From Arbacia lixula (taxonomy: Eukaryota > Echinodermata > Echinoidea > Arbacioida > Arbaciidae): a DNA stretch of 64,000 bases. Of the stretch, positions 20,609 through 28,011 are shown piece after piece (positions within the stretch are counted from its first letter, which is position 1; each line of letters starts with the position of its first letter). The notes below the pieces were generated by a model. The model ran no database searches and was not told the DNA's origin. It was given only the letters and a program-made list of their open reading frames with translations. The position numbers and the translations under genes were made by a program. The stretch is taken from positions 32,501 through 96,500 of the forward strand of contig CAVLGW020000001.1 in assembly GCA_963669155.1 (NCBI GenBank), given 5' to 3'.

Positions 20609-22665
20609 AAGAAAGAAAGAGAGAGAGAGGGGGGGGGGGCAAGAGAGAGAGATATAGATTTAGAGAGATAAAGGTCAATAAGCTAATGTATTTTGATTTA
20701 TTTCACACAACAAAGATCTGACAATAGTTATACCTTGCCGCCTTTTTCTAGTATCCGTATTGTCTCCCATGGTCGTGGTGGGTGACTGCGTTGATGTGGA
20801 TGATGCACTAAGGCATTCGTCCAACGTTCCATTGACAAACAAGTTGGTTGTCAGCGTGTCTGGGGAAAGCGTTGAAAGTTAAAAACAAAGAACAAATGAA
20901 TGTCCGCTCAAATTTGCATGCGTTCAATTGGAACATTGCCTGCATCGCGCGCTGAGAGGTACAATACGATTATGAATGTAGACTATTCTCGCTGCGTTTT
21001 AAAACGTAAACAAGAATATTTGTTTGCATTTCCCACACATGTTCGTGAAACTGTGACTGTGCGATTTCATACACGTTATTTTTAGGGTGTATTGCTGATT
21101 CCTGCCGAGTTGCAGTGACTTTTGCGAATGGGACACCCTGTATTTAATGTCCGTGCAACGTCTGGGTGATTTGTGTGTTTGTATCGTGCGTGTCTTATTG
21201 AGACATCAACTAAACACAACAAAAAATGTAAGTCTCCCCTTTTTCAAAATAACATAACTTTAAAAAAAAAAAACGGTTATGAGCAAAATGAATTGGCAGG
21301 AGTGTTGCGACACTCATTTACTAACTTCGGTGTGAAAAATGTGATTGATCCGTCAAGTCATGCATGAGTAAGCACATATCAATGGTAAAAATGTCACTTT
21401 TGAAAATTCACACTATGAAAAAATTGACTGCTGCAGGAAAATTGTAAGGAGATCTTTAAACAAATTCTCTAATATCTTTAATGATTCTTTAATAGACAAT
21501 TCTGAAATATTAATCAAGTCAATATGTTACAATAATGATACAAACTATGGAAAATAGCATGCTGCTCTATGTCTAGCAAGATCCATAAAAAATTAAGACA
21601 AAAACTATTCAGAAAATATCTTGTAAACCAATTAACCGAGCTTGGTGAAAATTGGACAAACCTACTTCTCGTTATTACGTAAACAGCGAAATGTATCACG
21701 TTATACTAAATAGTGGTAGTAAAAAACGAGCTGTGATTGGCTAGATTCATATCACGTGACCTCCCTTCAGAAAGTTATAGTGTACATATGTACAATAATA
21801 AATTTCGATTTTTGGAGGGTAAAACCCGTGTTAAATGAATGTGGAGAATTTGTCGTACATATGATCCAGTATATTGTACAAATATATGCAGTTATTGCCC
21901 TGACATATATTATTAATTAATTCGGGCTTGCTGAACTTTGGTCAAATATATCCCGATTTATCACGTTCACATATACACTTATTATTCATTTCATTGCAAA
22001 TGTATGATGTTCACCCACGAGAAGGGCGAGTCAGCTACAATCATGGCAGTGTTAGTACACGCATGCGCGGCGAACTATTGTGATTGCTAGCCAAGCCGAA
22101 CATCTGTGTTTACCCTGCCAACTGACAACAGTCATGACAGTAGGCCTCTTCTCAATTCATCACTTATTATGATCCGAACTCCCGTTATTGTATAGGTGGA
22201 CCGGGGGGTCCTTAATGGAATAATTCCGAACATGAATGAAAACTTAGTGTTTGTCTGTGCTTTAGTGGAAATAAAAAGGGGCTTAACCAATTCATCATTG
22301 AATTCATACAAAGTACAGAACAGTGAAGGGTTAGATGAGAGAGGGGTGAGGGTTAGGATAAAGAGATAGGGGGGTGAGAGAGAGAAAGAGGGAGAGAGAG
22401 AGAGAGAGAGAGAGAAAGAAAGAAAGAGAGAGAGAGAGAGGGGGGGGGCAAGAGAGAGAGATATAGAGTTAGAGAGGTAGAGGTCAATAAGCTAATGTAT
22501 TTTGATTTATTTCACACAACAAAGATCTGACAATAGTTATACCTTGCCGCCTTTTTCTAGCCGTATTGTTTCCCATGGTCGTGGTGGGTGACTGCGTTGA
22601 TGGGCATGATGCACTAAGGCATTTGTCCAACGTTACATTGACAAACAAGCTGGTTGTCACCGTGT
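9852..22665 (-). CDS. Adhesion G protein-coupled receptor, 3' part (12 exons)
   Basis: Spliced gene. Exons in transcript order: 22543-22665, 20734-20859, 18892-18974, 18233-18373, 17819-18013, 17357-17486, 16525-16664, 15890-16030, 13546-13655, 12364-12611, 12015-12084, 9852-10533. Every exon has GT-AG borders and every junction closes in frame, giving about 728 residues from an open 5' side to a TAG stop. Order: Ser/Thr-rich linker in two exon copies; GAIN-like region; GPS motif with paired Trp and Cys and CSCNHTSSFAVLI; TM1; TM2-TM4 with HYCLLASLMWMMTE; TM5-TM7 with STQGLGL; Cys-rich tail. These are hallmarks of class B2 receptors, which sit in the plasma membrane, self-cleave at the GPS and signal through G proteins. 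The ligand is unknown. The first exon needs an upstream phase-1 partner, so the start, signal peptide and any N-terminal adhesion domains lie beyond the satellite array or are lost. Subfamily not assigned. Confidence 0.88.
10534..11100 (-). other. Receptor intron, last, part without elements
   Basis: AT-rich intron sequence between the last exon and the SINE composite. No further exon or structure recognised. Confidence 0.5.
11101..11112. repeat. Target-site duplication, left copy
   Basis: TTATTACAATTA, identical to the 12 bp at 11884-11895 on the other side of the SINE composite. Length is typical of target-primed retroposition. Confidence 0.75.
11427..11498 (+). other. tRNA-like SINE head, copy 1
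   Basis: RNA polymerase III type 2 promoter elements in tRNA spacing: A box TGGTTAAGTCG at 11434-11444 and GTTCAAATCC from 11469. The acceptor ends do not pair, so it is a SINE head and not a working tRNA gene. Confidence 0.65.
11729..11801 (+). other. tRNA-like SINE head, copy 2
   Basis: A box at 11736-11746 and a perfect B box GGTTCAAATCC at 11771-11781. Otherwise the same as copy 1. Confidence 0.68.
11884..11895. repeat. Target-site duplication, right copy
   Basis: TTATTACAATTA, identical to 11101-11112. Confidence 0.75.
12015..12084 (-). CDS. Receptor exon: end of TM4 and second extracellular loop
   Basis: A 70-nt exon too short for a standalone ORF call. Acceptor CTTTCTCCTAG, donor AGATA|GTGAGT. 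In the frame demanded by the previous exon it reads GVPGLVCLCTVASDS and ends so that TA plus C of the next exon makes Tyr, giving the R-Y-C loop-2 motif. Phase agreement on both sides and the G-V-P after Trp support it strongly. Confidence 0.85.
12364..12611 (-). CDS. Receptor exon: TM2, TM3 and start of TM4
   Basis: 248 nt, acceptor CACGTTTCAG, donor TTGGG|GTAAGT. The junction with TM1 restores an Arg codon (phase 2). TM2 lies in LLCLCFALLLLYLAFAAGI; TM3 follows a Cys and carries HYCLLASLMWMMTEV, matching the class B2 H-Y-x-F/L-L-x-x-F/L-x-W-M-x-x-E pattern; TM4 starts at FFLIASLIAW. Confidence 0.9.
12612..13545 (-). other. Receptor intron between TM1 and TM2 exons
   Basis: No element recognised apart from a short CAAGT run near 13091-13108 and a T-run near 13406-13415. 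Confidence 0.5.
13546..13655 (-). CDS. Receptor exon: TM1
   Basis: 110 nt, phase 0 in, phase 2 out, donor ATGAG|GTAAGC. After a short loop with one Cys (TVCKPGVPS) comes a hydrophobic helix of about 21 residues, ILGSVIAIFCLIITIATYLF, fitting TM1. The acceptor at CCCTCAG|GGGG has a weak pyrimidine tract, so the 5' border is the least certain part. Confidence 0.8.
13707..15235. repeat. GTG/GTA-rich minisatellite in receptor intron
   Basis: About 1.5 kb built from GGT, AGT, GAT and AAT triplets, with strong G versus C strand bias on the plus strand. Locally ordered; between about 14782 and 14960 a 21-bp unit, GATGATAATGGTAGTGTTAGT-like, repeats about six times. Long poly-Val, Thr or Ile ORFs here are repeat translation. 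It lies between the GPS and TM1 exons. Confidence 0.9.
15680..15834. repeat. (GAA)n tract in receptor intron
   Basis: About 150 bp of nearly pure GAA on the plus strand (UUC in the receptor transcript), with three interruptions. It starts 56 nt inside the intron after the GPS exon donor. A pure purine strand of this length can form triplex DNA. Confidence 0.92.
15890..16030 (-). CDS. Receptor exon: GPS autoproteolysis motif
   Basis: Carries the full GPS signature: TCVYWD, a second Trp in TWSPEGC, then MTCSCNHTSSFAVLI. The cleavage tripeptide reads His-Thr-Ser rather than the usual His-Leu-Thr or His-Leu-Ser, and cleavage is expected between Thr and Ser. The donor CTCATT|GTACGT is phase 0. 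An alternative in-frame acceptor would start the exon at 16015, 15 nt later. The residues after the cleavage point would form the tethered agonist and run into the next exon. Confidence 0.88.
16031..16524 (-). other. Receptor intron before the GPS exon
   Basis: No element recognised except a short ACGTT run near 16183-16200. Confidence 0.5.
16525..16664 (-). CDS. Receptor exon: GAIN beta-rich part before the GPS
   Basis: 140 nt, phase 1 in, phase 0 out, acceptor GCGTTCAG, donor GACTCT|GTAAGA. Strand-like segments AIVTVALI, DLVIA and VQLTFYIND resemble the beta strands that precede the GPS in adhesion receptors. Confidence 0.82.
16920..16965. repeat. Adjacent poly-C and poly-A homopolymers
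   Basis: About 15 C followed directly by about 30 A inside the intron between 16664 and 17357. Could be a retroposon tail relic or a sequencing-error-prone site. Confidence 0.8.
17357..17486 (-). CDS. Receptor exon: GAIN beta-rich part
   Basis: 130 nt, phase 0 in, phase 1 out, acceptor TTATCCGCAG, donor ACCAG|GTAAAA. Alternating hydrophobic segments (ELTFTI, AVTFNF) suggest beta strands of the GAIN B subdomain. One Cys. Confidence 0.82.
17819..18013 (-). CDS. Receptor exon: GAIN-like helical subdomain, continued
   Basis: 195 nt, phase 0 to 0, acceptor TTGGTCACAG, donor TTTGAG|GTAGGT. Begins VTSHVAGIIDDLL and contains NCS and four Cys residues. It continues the amphipathic helical pattern of the previous exon and ends at the first beta-like segment VSVVLCVFE. 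Confidence 0.85.
18233..18373 (-). CDS. Receptor exon: GAIN-like helical subdomain
   Basis: 141 nt, phase 0 to 0, acceptor ATTTCACAG, donor TCAGAG|GTAGGT. Contains three Cys residues and a leucine/valine-rich helix-like stretch ending NVSTSE, the kind of sequence found in the helical subdomain A of GAIN domains. One N-V-S sequon. Confidence 0.82.
18438..18460. repeat. Poly-G tract
   Basis: G-run of about 18 bases in a G-rich surrounding, within an intron. Confidence 0.8.
18892..18974 (-). CDS. Receptor exon: start of GAIN-like region
   Basis: 83 nt. The acceptor is ACATTGCAG and the donor AAT|GTAACT, a weaker but valid GT donor. Codes for a helical stretch with LCQDLTISAITSDLNNLIN. The junction with the next exon creates an N-A-T sequon. 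Phase 1 in, phase 0 out. Confidence 0.75.
19444..19478. repeat. Poly-C followed by (CA)n
   Basis: About 11 C followed by about 11 CA units, in the intron between linker exon and GAIN start. Confidence 0.8.
20560..20645. repeat. (GA)n microsatellite in duplication copy 1
   Basis: GA and GAAA runs ending in a G tract. The counterpart lies at about 22376-22450. Confidence 0.85.
20734..20859 (-). CDS. Receptor exon: linker exon, downstream duplicate
   Basis: 126 nt, phase 1 to phase 1, with CTTTCCCCAG acceptor and CAAG|GTATAA donor. The product is Ser/Thr-rich with NGT, one Cys, and a DTRKRRQ end with a basic RKRR cluster. Joining to 18892-18974 gives Q-V-P-S-T-T in frame. This is the ancestral or duplicated partner of 22543-22665. 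Confidence 0.8.
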
Positions 22666-23139
22666 CTGGGGAAAGCGTTGAAAGTTGAAAACAAAGAACA
22701 AATGAATGTCAGCTCAAATGTGCATGCGTTCAATTGGAACATTACCTGCATCGCGCGCTGAGAGGTACAATACAATTATGAATGTAGACTATGCTCGCTG
22801 CGTTTTAAAACGTAAACAAGAATATTTGTTTGCTTTTCCCACACATGTTCGTGAAACTCTGACGGTGCGATTTCATACACGTTATTTTTAGGGTGTATTG
22901 CTGATTCCTGCCGAGTAGCAATGACTTTTGCGAATGGGACACCCTGTATTTAATGTCCGTGCAACGTCTGGTTGATTTGTGTGTTTGTATCGTGCGTGTC
23001 TTATTGAGACGTCAAGTAAAGACAACAAAAAATGTAAGTCTCCCCTTTTTCAAAATAACATAAGTTAAAAAAAAAACGGTTATGAGCAAAATGAATTGGC
23101 AGGAGTGTTGCGACACTCATTTACGAACTTCAGTGTGAA
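21433..23139. repeat. 1.7-kb tandem segmental duplication, copy 2
   Basis: Direct copy of 19627-21336, containing the second linker exon (22543-22665). It is cut at 23139, where the macrosatellite begins. Copy 1 continues there with different sequence, so the true end of the duplicated segment may have been removed by the array. Confidence 0.92.
22543..22665 (-). CDS. Receptor exon: linker exon, second (upstream) duplicate
   Basis: 123 nt, phase 1 at both ends. The acceptor follows a CTTTCCCCAG tract and the donor is GGCGGCAAG|GTATAA. It codes for a Ser/Thr-rich extracellular linker with N-glycosylation sequons (NVT, NNT), two Cys residues and a basic ARKRRQ end resembling a furin site. It is one codon shorter than its duplicate at 20734-20859. 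Being symmetric it can be included or skipped without a frame change. Whether it is spliced in is not shown by sequence alone. Confidence 0.7.
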
Positions 23140-23488
23140 CGAGACATACTTGTGGACAAGTATCAGGTGGTCTGCATTGGCAAATTCATGCACAGACATG
23201 GGCTGGAAAATGCACGGTGAACTATAGACCTTCATTCGTGACACCAACTATCCATAAGCAATGTGAGACAGCGCTCAAGAAAGCTCATAGGGCACCTATT
23301 ATACTAAAATTTCAGAGAATTTCCTAAATGGTAACATGTTTATGCTAACGTGATTAATAGTCATGTAAGAGAATGGGGTGAGAGAAAAAAGAATTGGAAA
23401 GAAAATCTCAAAGAGAATGACAAAGTGAGGCATAGAACAGAAGAAGATGGCAAAATAAACATTGCAAAAGGAATGCAAAAGTTGACCC

Positions 23489-23560
23489 TACCCACGCCAG
23501 GAATCGAACCGGGGGCCTCGAGATCTTAAAACGGCGCCTTACCTATTGAGCCACAAATCT
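23489..23560 (-). other. tRNA-like block with Pol III A and B boxes (representative of 22 copies)
   Basis: On the minus strand: A box TGGCTCAATAGG (23542-23553) and perfect B box GGTTCGATTCC (23500-23510). In tRNA numbering the D stem pairs partly (GCTC with AGGC), position 33 is T, the anticodon position reads AAG and the T arm pairs 4 of 5. The anticodon stem and acceptor do not pair well, so it is a tRNA-derived SINE head and not a working tRNA. Further copies start at 25104, 26726, 29769, 31517, 33142, 34740, 36435, 38033, 39660, 41285, 42910, 44508, 46203, 47801, 49492, 51185, 52814, 55956, 57584, 62279 and 63897, each about 72 nt. Confidence 0.75.
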
Positions 23561-24331
23561 TCCCATTCACTTAACACGTAATGCCCAGCAGGGGCTAGAA
23601 TGATTAAGAAATCGATATTCAAGCTGAAATTTCACCATGATCCCGACATCTGATTAAAAAATGGAGACAACGTTCCGGAAAGCTCGTAGACTCAGCTACA
23701 ACATACTGAAATTTCAGAGTGAAAGCTTGACATATTAGTGAGATACATCTCCTAGAAGCTCGTCATGTCATTTCATAAATACCACTTCCATTGACATAAC
23801 ACGGAAGTGCGATTTTGACATTCATGCGTATAATGAAATTTACACCGTGAAGACGTCATCAAAATGAAAAATGAAGGCAACTCCTACTATGGAGCGAGGT
23901 CTCAGCTACAACATACTGAAATTTGGGAGAAAATTGACCATGAATTACTGAGATACACAAAAGCGGGTAAAAAAGTTCATGACGTCATACATGAAAAATC
24001 ATTTTTTCGATTCATATGGCAATATGATGACATCAACATAAATTTAAAAGGTAAATCGAACATTAAATCACATCTTCATTTCCCACTCTTTCAGAATATT
24101 GAAAAAAAATTGGGGGTCACCGGCCATTCTGAAGAGCTATGGCCGATTGAAGGTAGTCATGTTTTTTGCAATATTTGCACACAAAAACGTATTGACGCAC
24201 GCGCAGACTTTGAACTTTGACGCACCCGCACGACCTTGTTATTGCATGGAAATGGCTCAAAATGACAGGATGTGTTGTATGTAGTGTCAGTAACATGAAT
24301 CCAGTAAAAAAACGGAATTTTGACGTTTTGT

Positions 24332-24492
24332 TCGCGTTACGCACGAAAAAACGCGCGAACGCGCGCGCACGCGCGGAAATTTTTGAAATGCTAGAAATGG
24401 CCTGAAACATATGAAAAACAATTTTGAGTTGATTTGGAGCATTTTAAAATTTTGCGCGCGCGTTTTTGCACTAACGTACGCGTACGCGCGCG
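24332..24492. repeat. CG-rich imperfect inverted repeat (representative)
   Basis: The left arm has AAAAAACGCGCGAACGCGCG and the right arm CGTACGCGTACGCGCGCGTT, about 80 nt apart. They can pair over roughly 30-40 bp. Both are alternating purine-pyrimidine CG runs. Present in every complete unit, including diverged and truncated ones. Confidence 0.75.
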
Positions 24493-24613
24493 TTTTTTTT
24501 CAATGAAATTAATGAGATACTCATTAATTACAGGCATGTTAAATTTCATTACACAGAGATGACCAGTTCTATAGCTACATGAGGTAATAGTTTTTCATTA
24601 AACTGCTCGTAGA

Positions 24614-24641
24614 TGACGTCACGATGACGTCATGACCTTGA
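24614..24641 (+). promoter_or_regulatory. Paired CRE palindromes plus nuclear-receptor half-site (representative)
   Basis: TGACGTCA at 24614-24621, a 3-bp spacer CGA, TGACGTCA at 24625-24632, then immediately TGACCTTGA at 24633-24641, the reverse of TCAAGGTCA. TGACGTCA is the consensus bound by CREB/ATF bZIP dimers; TCAAGGTCA is the extended monomer site of ERR and NR5A receptors. Another TGACGTCA lies at 23980-23987 in the same unit. Binding is not shown. The arrangement recurs in most units; unit 2 has one site changed to TGAGGTCA. Confidence 0.5.
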
Positions 24642-24755
24642 AAATGTTGCTGTAACATGTTCACATATATGTCCATACATGATGAACATTTCATGAAATA
24701 TGGCTTATGCATTGTTGAGATATCCATGTCACAAAAATTTGGAATAAAAATAAAC

Positions 24756-26377
24756 GAGACATACTTGTGGACAAGTATCAGGTGGTCTGCATTGGCAAAT
24801 TCATGCACAGACATGGGCTGGAAAATGCACGGTGAACTATAGACCTTCATTCGTGACACCAACTATCCATAAGCAATGTGAGACAGCGCTCAAGAAAGCT
24901 CATAGGGCACCTATTATACTAAAATTTCAGAGAATTTCCTAAATGGTAACATGTTTATGCTAACGTGATTAATAGTCATGTAAGAGAATGGGGTGAGAGA
25001 AAAAAGAATTGGAAAGAAAATCTCAAAGAGAATGACAAAGTGAGGCATAGAACAGAAGAAGATGGCAAAATAAACATTGCAAAAGGAATGCAAAAGTTGA
25101 CCCTACCCACGCCAGGAATCGAACCGGGGGCCTCGAGATCTTAAAACGGCGCCTTACCTATTGAGCCACAAATCTTCCCATTCACTTAACACGTAATGCC
25201 CAGCAGGGGCTAGAATGATTAAGAAATCGATATTCAAGCTGAAATTTCACCATGATCCCGACATCTGATTAAAAAATGGAGATGACGTTTCGGAAAGCTC
25301 ATAGACTCAGCTACAACATACTGAAATTTCAGAGTGAAAGCTTGACATATTAGTGAGATACATCTCCTAGAAGCTCGTCATGTCATTTCATAAATACCAC
25401 TTCCATTGACATAACACGGAAGTGCGATTTTGACATTCATGCGTATAATGAAATTTACACCGTGAAGACGTCATCAAAATGAAAAATGAAGGCAACTCCT
25501 ACTATGGAGCGAGGTCTCAGCTACAACATACTGAAATTTGGGAGAAAATTGACCATGAATTACTGAGATACACAAAAGCGGGTAAAAAAGTTCATGACGT
25601 CATACATGAAAAATCATTTTTTCGATTCATATGGCAATATGATGACATCAACATAAATTTAAAAGGTAAATCGAACATTAAATCACATCTACATTTCCCA
25701 CTCTTTCAGAATATTGAAAAAAAATTGGGGGTCACCAGCCATTCTGAGGAGCTATGGCCGATTGAATGTAGTCATGTTTTTTGCAATATTTGCACACAAA
25801 AACGTATTGACGCACGCGCAGACTTTGAACTTTGACGCACCCGCACGACCTTGTTATTGCATGGAAATGGCTCAAAATGACAGGATGTGTTGTATGTAGT
25901 GTCAGTAACATGAATCCAGTAAAAAAACAGAATTTTGACGTTTTGTTCGCGTTACGCACGAAAAAACGCGCGAACGCGCGCGCACGCGCGGAAATTTTTG
26001 AAATGCTAGAAATGGCCTGAAACATATGCAAAACAATTTTGAGTTGATTTGGAGCATTTTAAAATTTTGCGCGCGCGTTTTTGCACTAACGTACGCGTAC
26101 GCGCGCGTTTTTTTTCAATGAAATTAATTAGCTACTCATTAATTATATGCATGTCAAATTTCATTACACAGAGATGACCAGTTCTAGAGCTACATGAGGT
26201 AATAGTTTTTCATTAAACTGCTCGTAGATGACGTCACGATGAGGTCATGACCTTGAAAATGTTGCTGTAACATGTTCACATATATGTCCATACATGATGA
26301 ACATTTCATGAAATATGGCTTATGCATTGTTGAGATATCCATGTCACAAAAATTTGGAATAAAAATAAATAAATAAC
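24756..26377 (+). repeat. Macrosatellite unit 2 (typical)
   Basis: 1,622 bp, very close to unit 1. tRNA-like block at 25104-25175. The second CRE is mutated (TGAGGTCA). Confidence 0.95.
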
Positions 26378-28011
26378 GAGACATACTTGTGGACAAGTAT
26401 CAGGTGGTCTGCATTGGCAAATTCATGCACAGACATGGGCTGGAAAATGCACGGTGAACTATAGACCTTCATTCGTGACACCAACTATCCATAAGCAATG
26501 TGAGACAGCGCTCAAGAAAGCTCATAGGGCACCTATTATACTAAAATTTCAGAGAATTTCCTAAATAGTAACATGTTTATGCTAACGTGATTAATAGTCA
26601 TGTAAGAGAATGGGGTGAGAGAAAAAAGAATTGGAAAGAAAATCTCAAAGAGAATGACAAAGTGAGGCATAGAACAGAAGAAGATGGCAAAATAAACATT
26701 GCAAAAGGAATGCAAAAGTTGACCCTACCCACGCCAGGAATCGAACCGGGGGCCTCGAGATCTTAAAACGGCGCCTTACCTATTGAGCCACAAATCTTCC
26801 CATTCACTTAACACGTAATGCCCAGCAGGGGCTAGAATGATTAAGAAATCGATATTCAAGCTGAAATTTCACCATGATCCCGACATCTGATTAAAAAATG
26901 GAGACGTTCCGGAAAGCTCGTAGACTCAGCTACAACATACTGAAATTTCAGAGTGAAAGCTTGACATATTAGTGAGATACATCTCCTAGAAGCTCGTCAT
27001 GTCATTTCATAAATACCACTTCCATTGACATAACACGGAAGTGCGATTTTGACATTCATGCGTATAATGAAATTTACACCGTGAAGACGTCATCAAAATG
27101 AAAAATGAAGGCAACTCCTACTATGGAGCGAGGTCTCAGCTACAACATACTGAAATTTGGGAGAAAATTGACCATGAATTACTGAGATACACAAAAGCGG
27201 GTAAAAAAGTTCATGACGTCATACATGAAAAATCATTTTTTCGATTCATATGGCAATATGATGACATCAACATAAATTTAAAAGGTAAATCGAACATTAA
27301 ATCACATCTTCATTTCCCACTCTTTCAGAATATTGAAAAAAAATTGGGGGTCACCGGCCATTCTGAAGAGCTATGGCCGATTGAAGGTAGTCATGTTTTT
27401 TGCAATATTTGCACACAAAAACGTATTGACGCACGCGCAGACTTTGAACTTTGACGCACCCGCACGACCTTGTTATTGCATGGAAATGGCTCAAAATGAC
27501 AGGATGTGTTGTATGTAGTGTCAGTAACATGAATCCAGTAAAAAAACAGAATTTTGACGTTTTGTTCGCGTTACGCACGAAAAAACGCGCGAACGCGCGC
27601 GCACGCGCGGGAATTTTTGAAATGCTAGAAATGGCCTGAAACATATGCAAAACAATTTTGAGTTGATTTGGAGCATTTTGAAATTTTGCGCGCGCGTTTT
27701 TGCACTAACGTACGCGTACGCGCGCGTTTTTTTTCAATGAAATCAATTAGCTACTCATTAATTATATGTATGTCAAATTTCATTACACAGAGATGACCAG
27801 TTCTAGAGCTACATGAGGTAATAGGTTTTCATTAAACTGCTCGTAGATGACGTCACGATGACGTCATGACCTTGAAAATGTTGCTGTAACATGTTCACAT
27901 ATATGTCCATACATGATGAACATTTCATGAAATATGGCTTATGCATTGTTGAGATATCCATGTCACAAAAATTTGGAATAAAAATAAATAAATAATAAAT
28001 AAATAAATAAC
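26378..28011 (+). repeat. Macrosatellite unit 3 (typical)
   Basis: 1,634 bp. tRNA-like block 26726-26797. The tail is lengthened by extra AAATA repeats. Confidence 0.95.

Larger units (their letters stand above)
19627..21336. repeat. 1.7-kb tandem segmental duplication, copy 1
   Basis: Starts GCAGGAAAATTTTAAGGAGA and ends at CGGTGTGAA. The same sequence with scattered substitutions and small indels is at 21433-23139. It contains one receptor linker exon (20734-20859), a GA microsatellite (about 20560-20640) and intron sequence. The 96-bp gap between the copies is unrelated. Confidence 0.92.
23141..24755 (+). repeat. Macrosatellite unit 1 (typical type)
   Basis: 1,615 bp. tRNA-like block 23489-23560 (minus), CG-rich arms 24332-24376 and 24453-24492, CRE pair and half-site 24614-24641. 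Short AAATAA tail, no hairpin module. Directly joined to the intronic duplication on its left. Confidence 0.95.

Noticed and set aside
18690-21141. Inverted ACAGGGTGTCCC words at 18690-18701 and 21130-21141 as transposon termini
   Set aside because: The interval contains two receptor exons and a duplication edge. No matching target-site duplication was found, and the word also occurs at 22936-22947 in the second duplication copy.
20900-22891. 61-residue ORFs at 20900-21085 and 22706-22891 conserved between the two duplication copies
   Set aside because: Conservation is explained by the recent duplication; they lie in intron sequence upstream of the linker exons and match no family I recognise.
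23489-23560. tRNA-like block as a working tRNA gene (anticodon position AAG)
   Set aside because: The anticodon stem and acceptor do not pair and no standard acceptor end is present. It fits a tRNA-derived SINE head.
24117-24410. Minus-strand ORFs of 95-99 residues recurring across the CG-rich arms of most units
   Set aside because: The reading frame crosses the structural CG repeat, giving Arg/Ala runs; it overlaps other ORFs in every frame and shows no domain.
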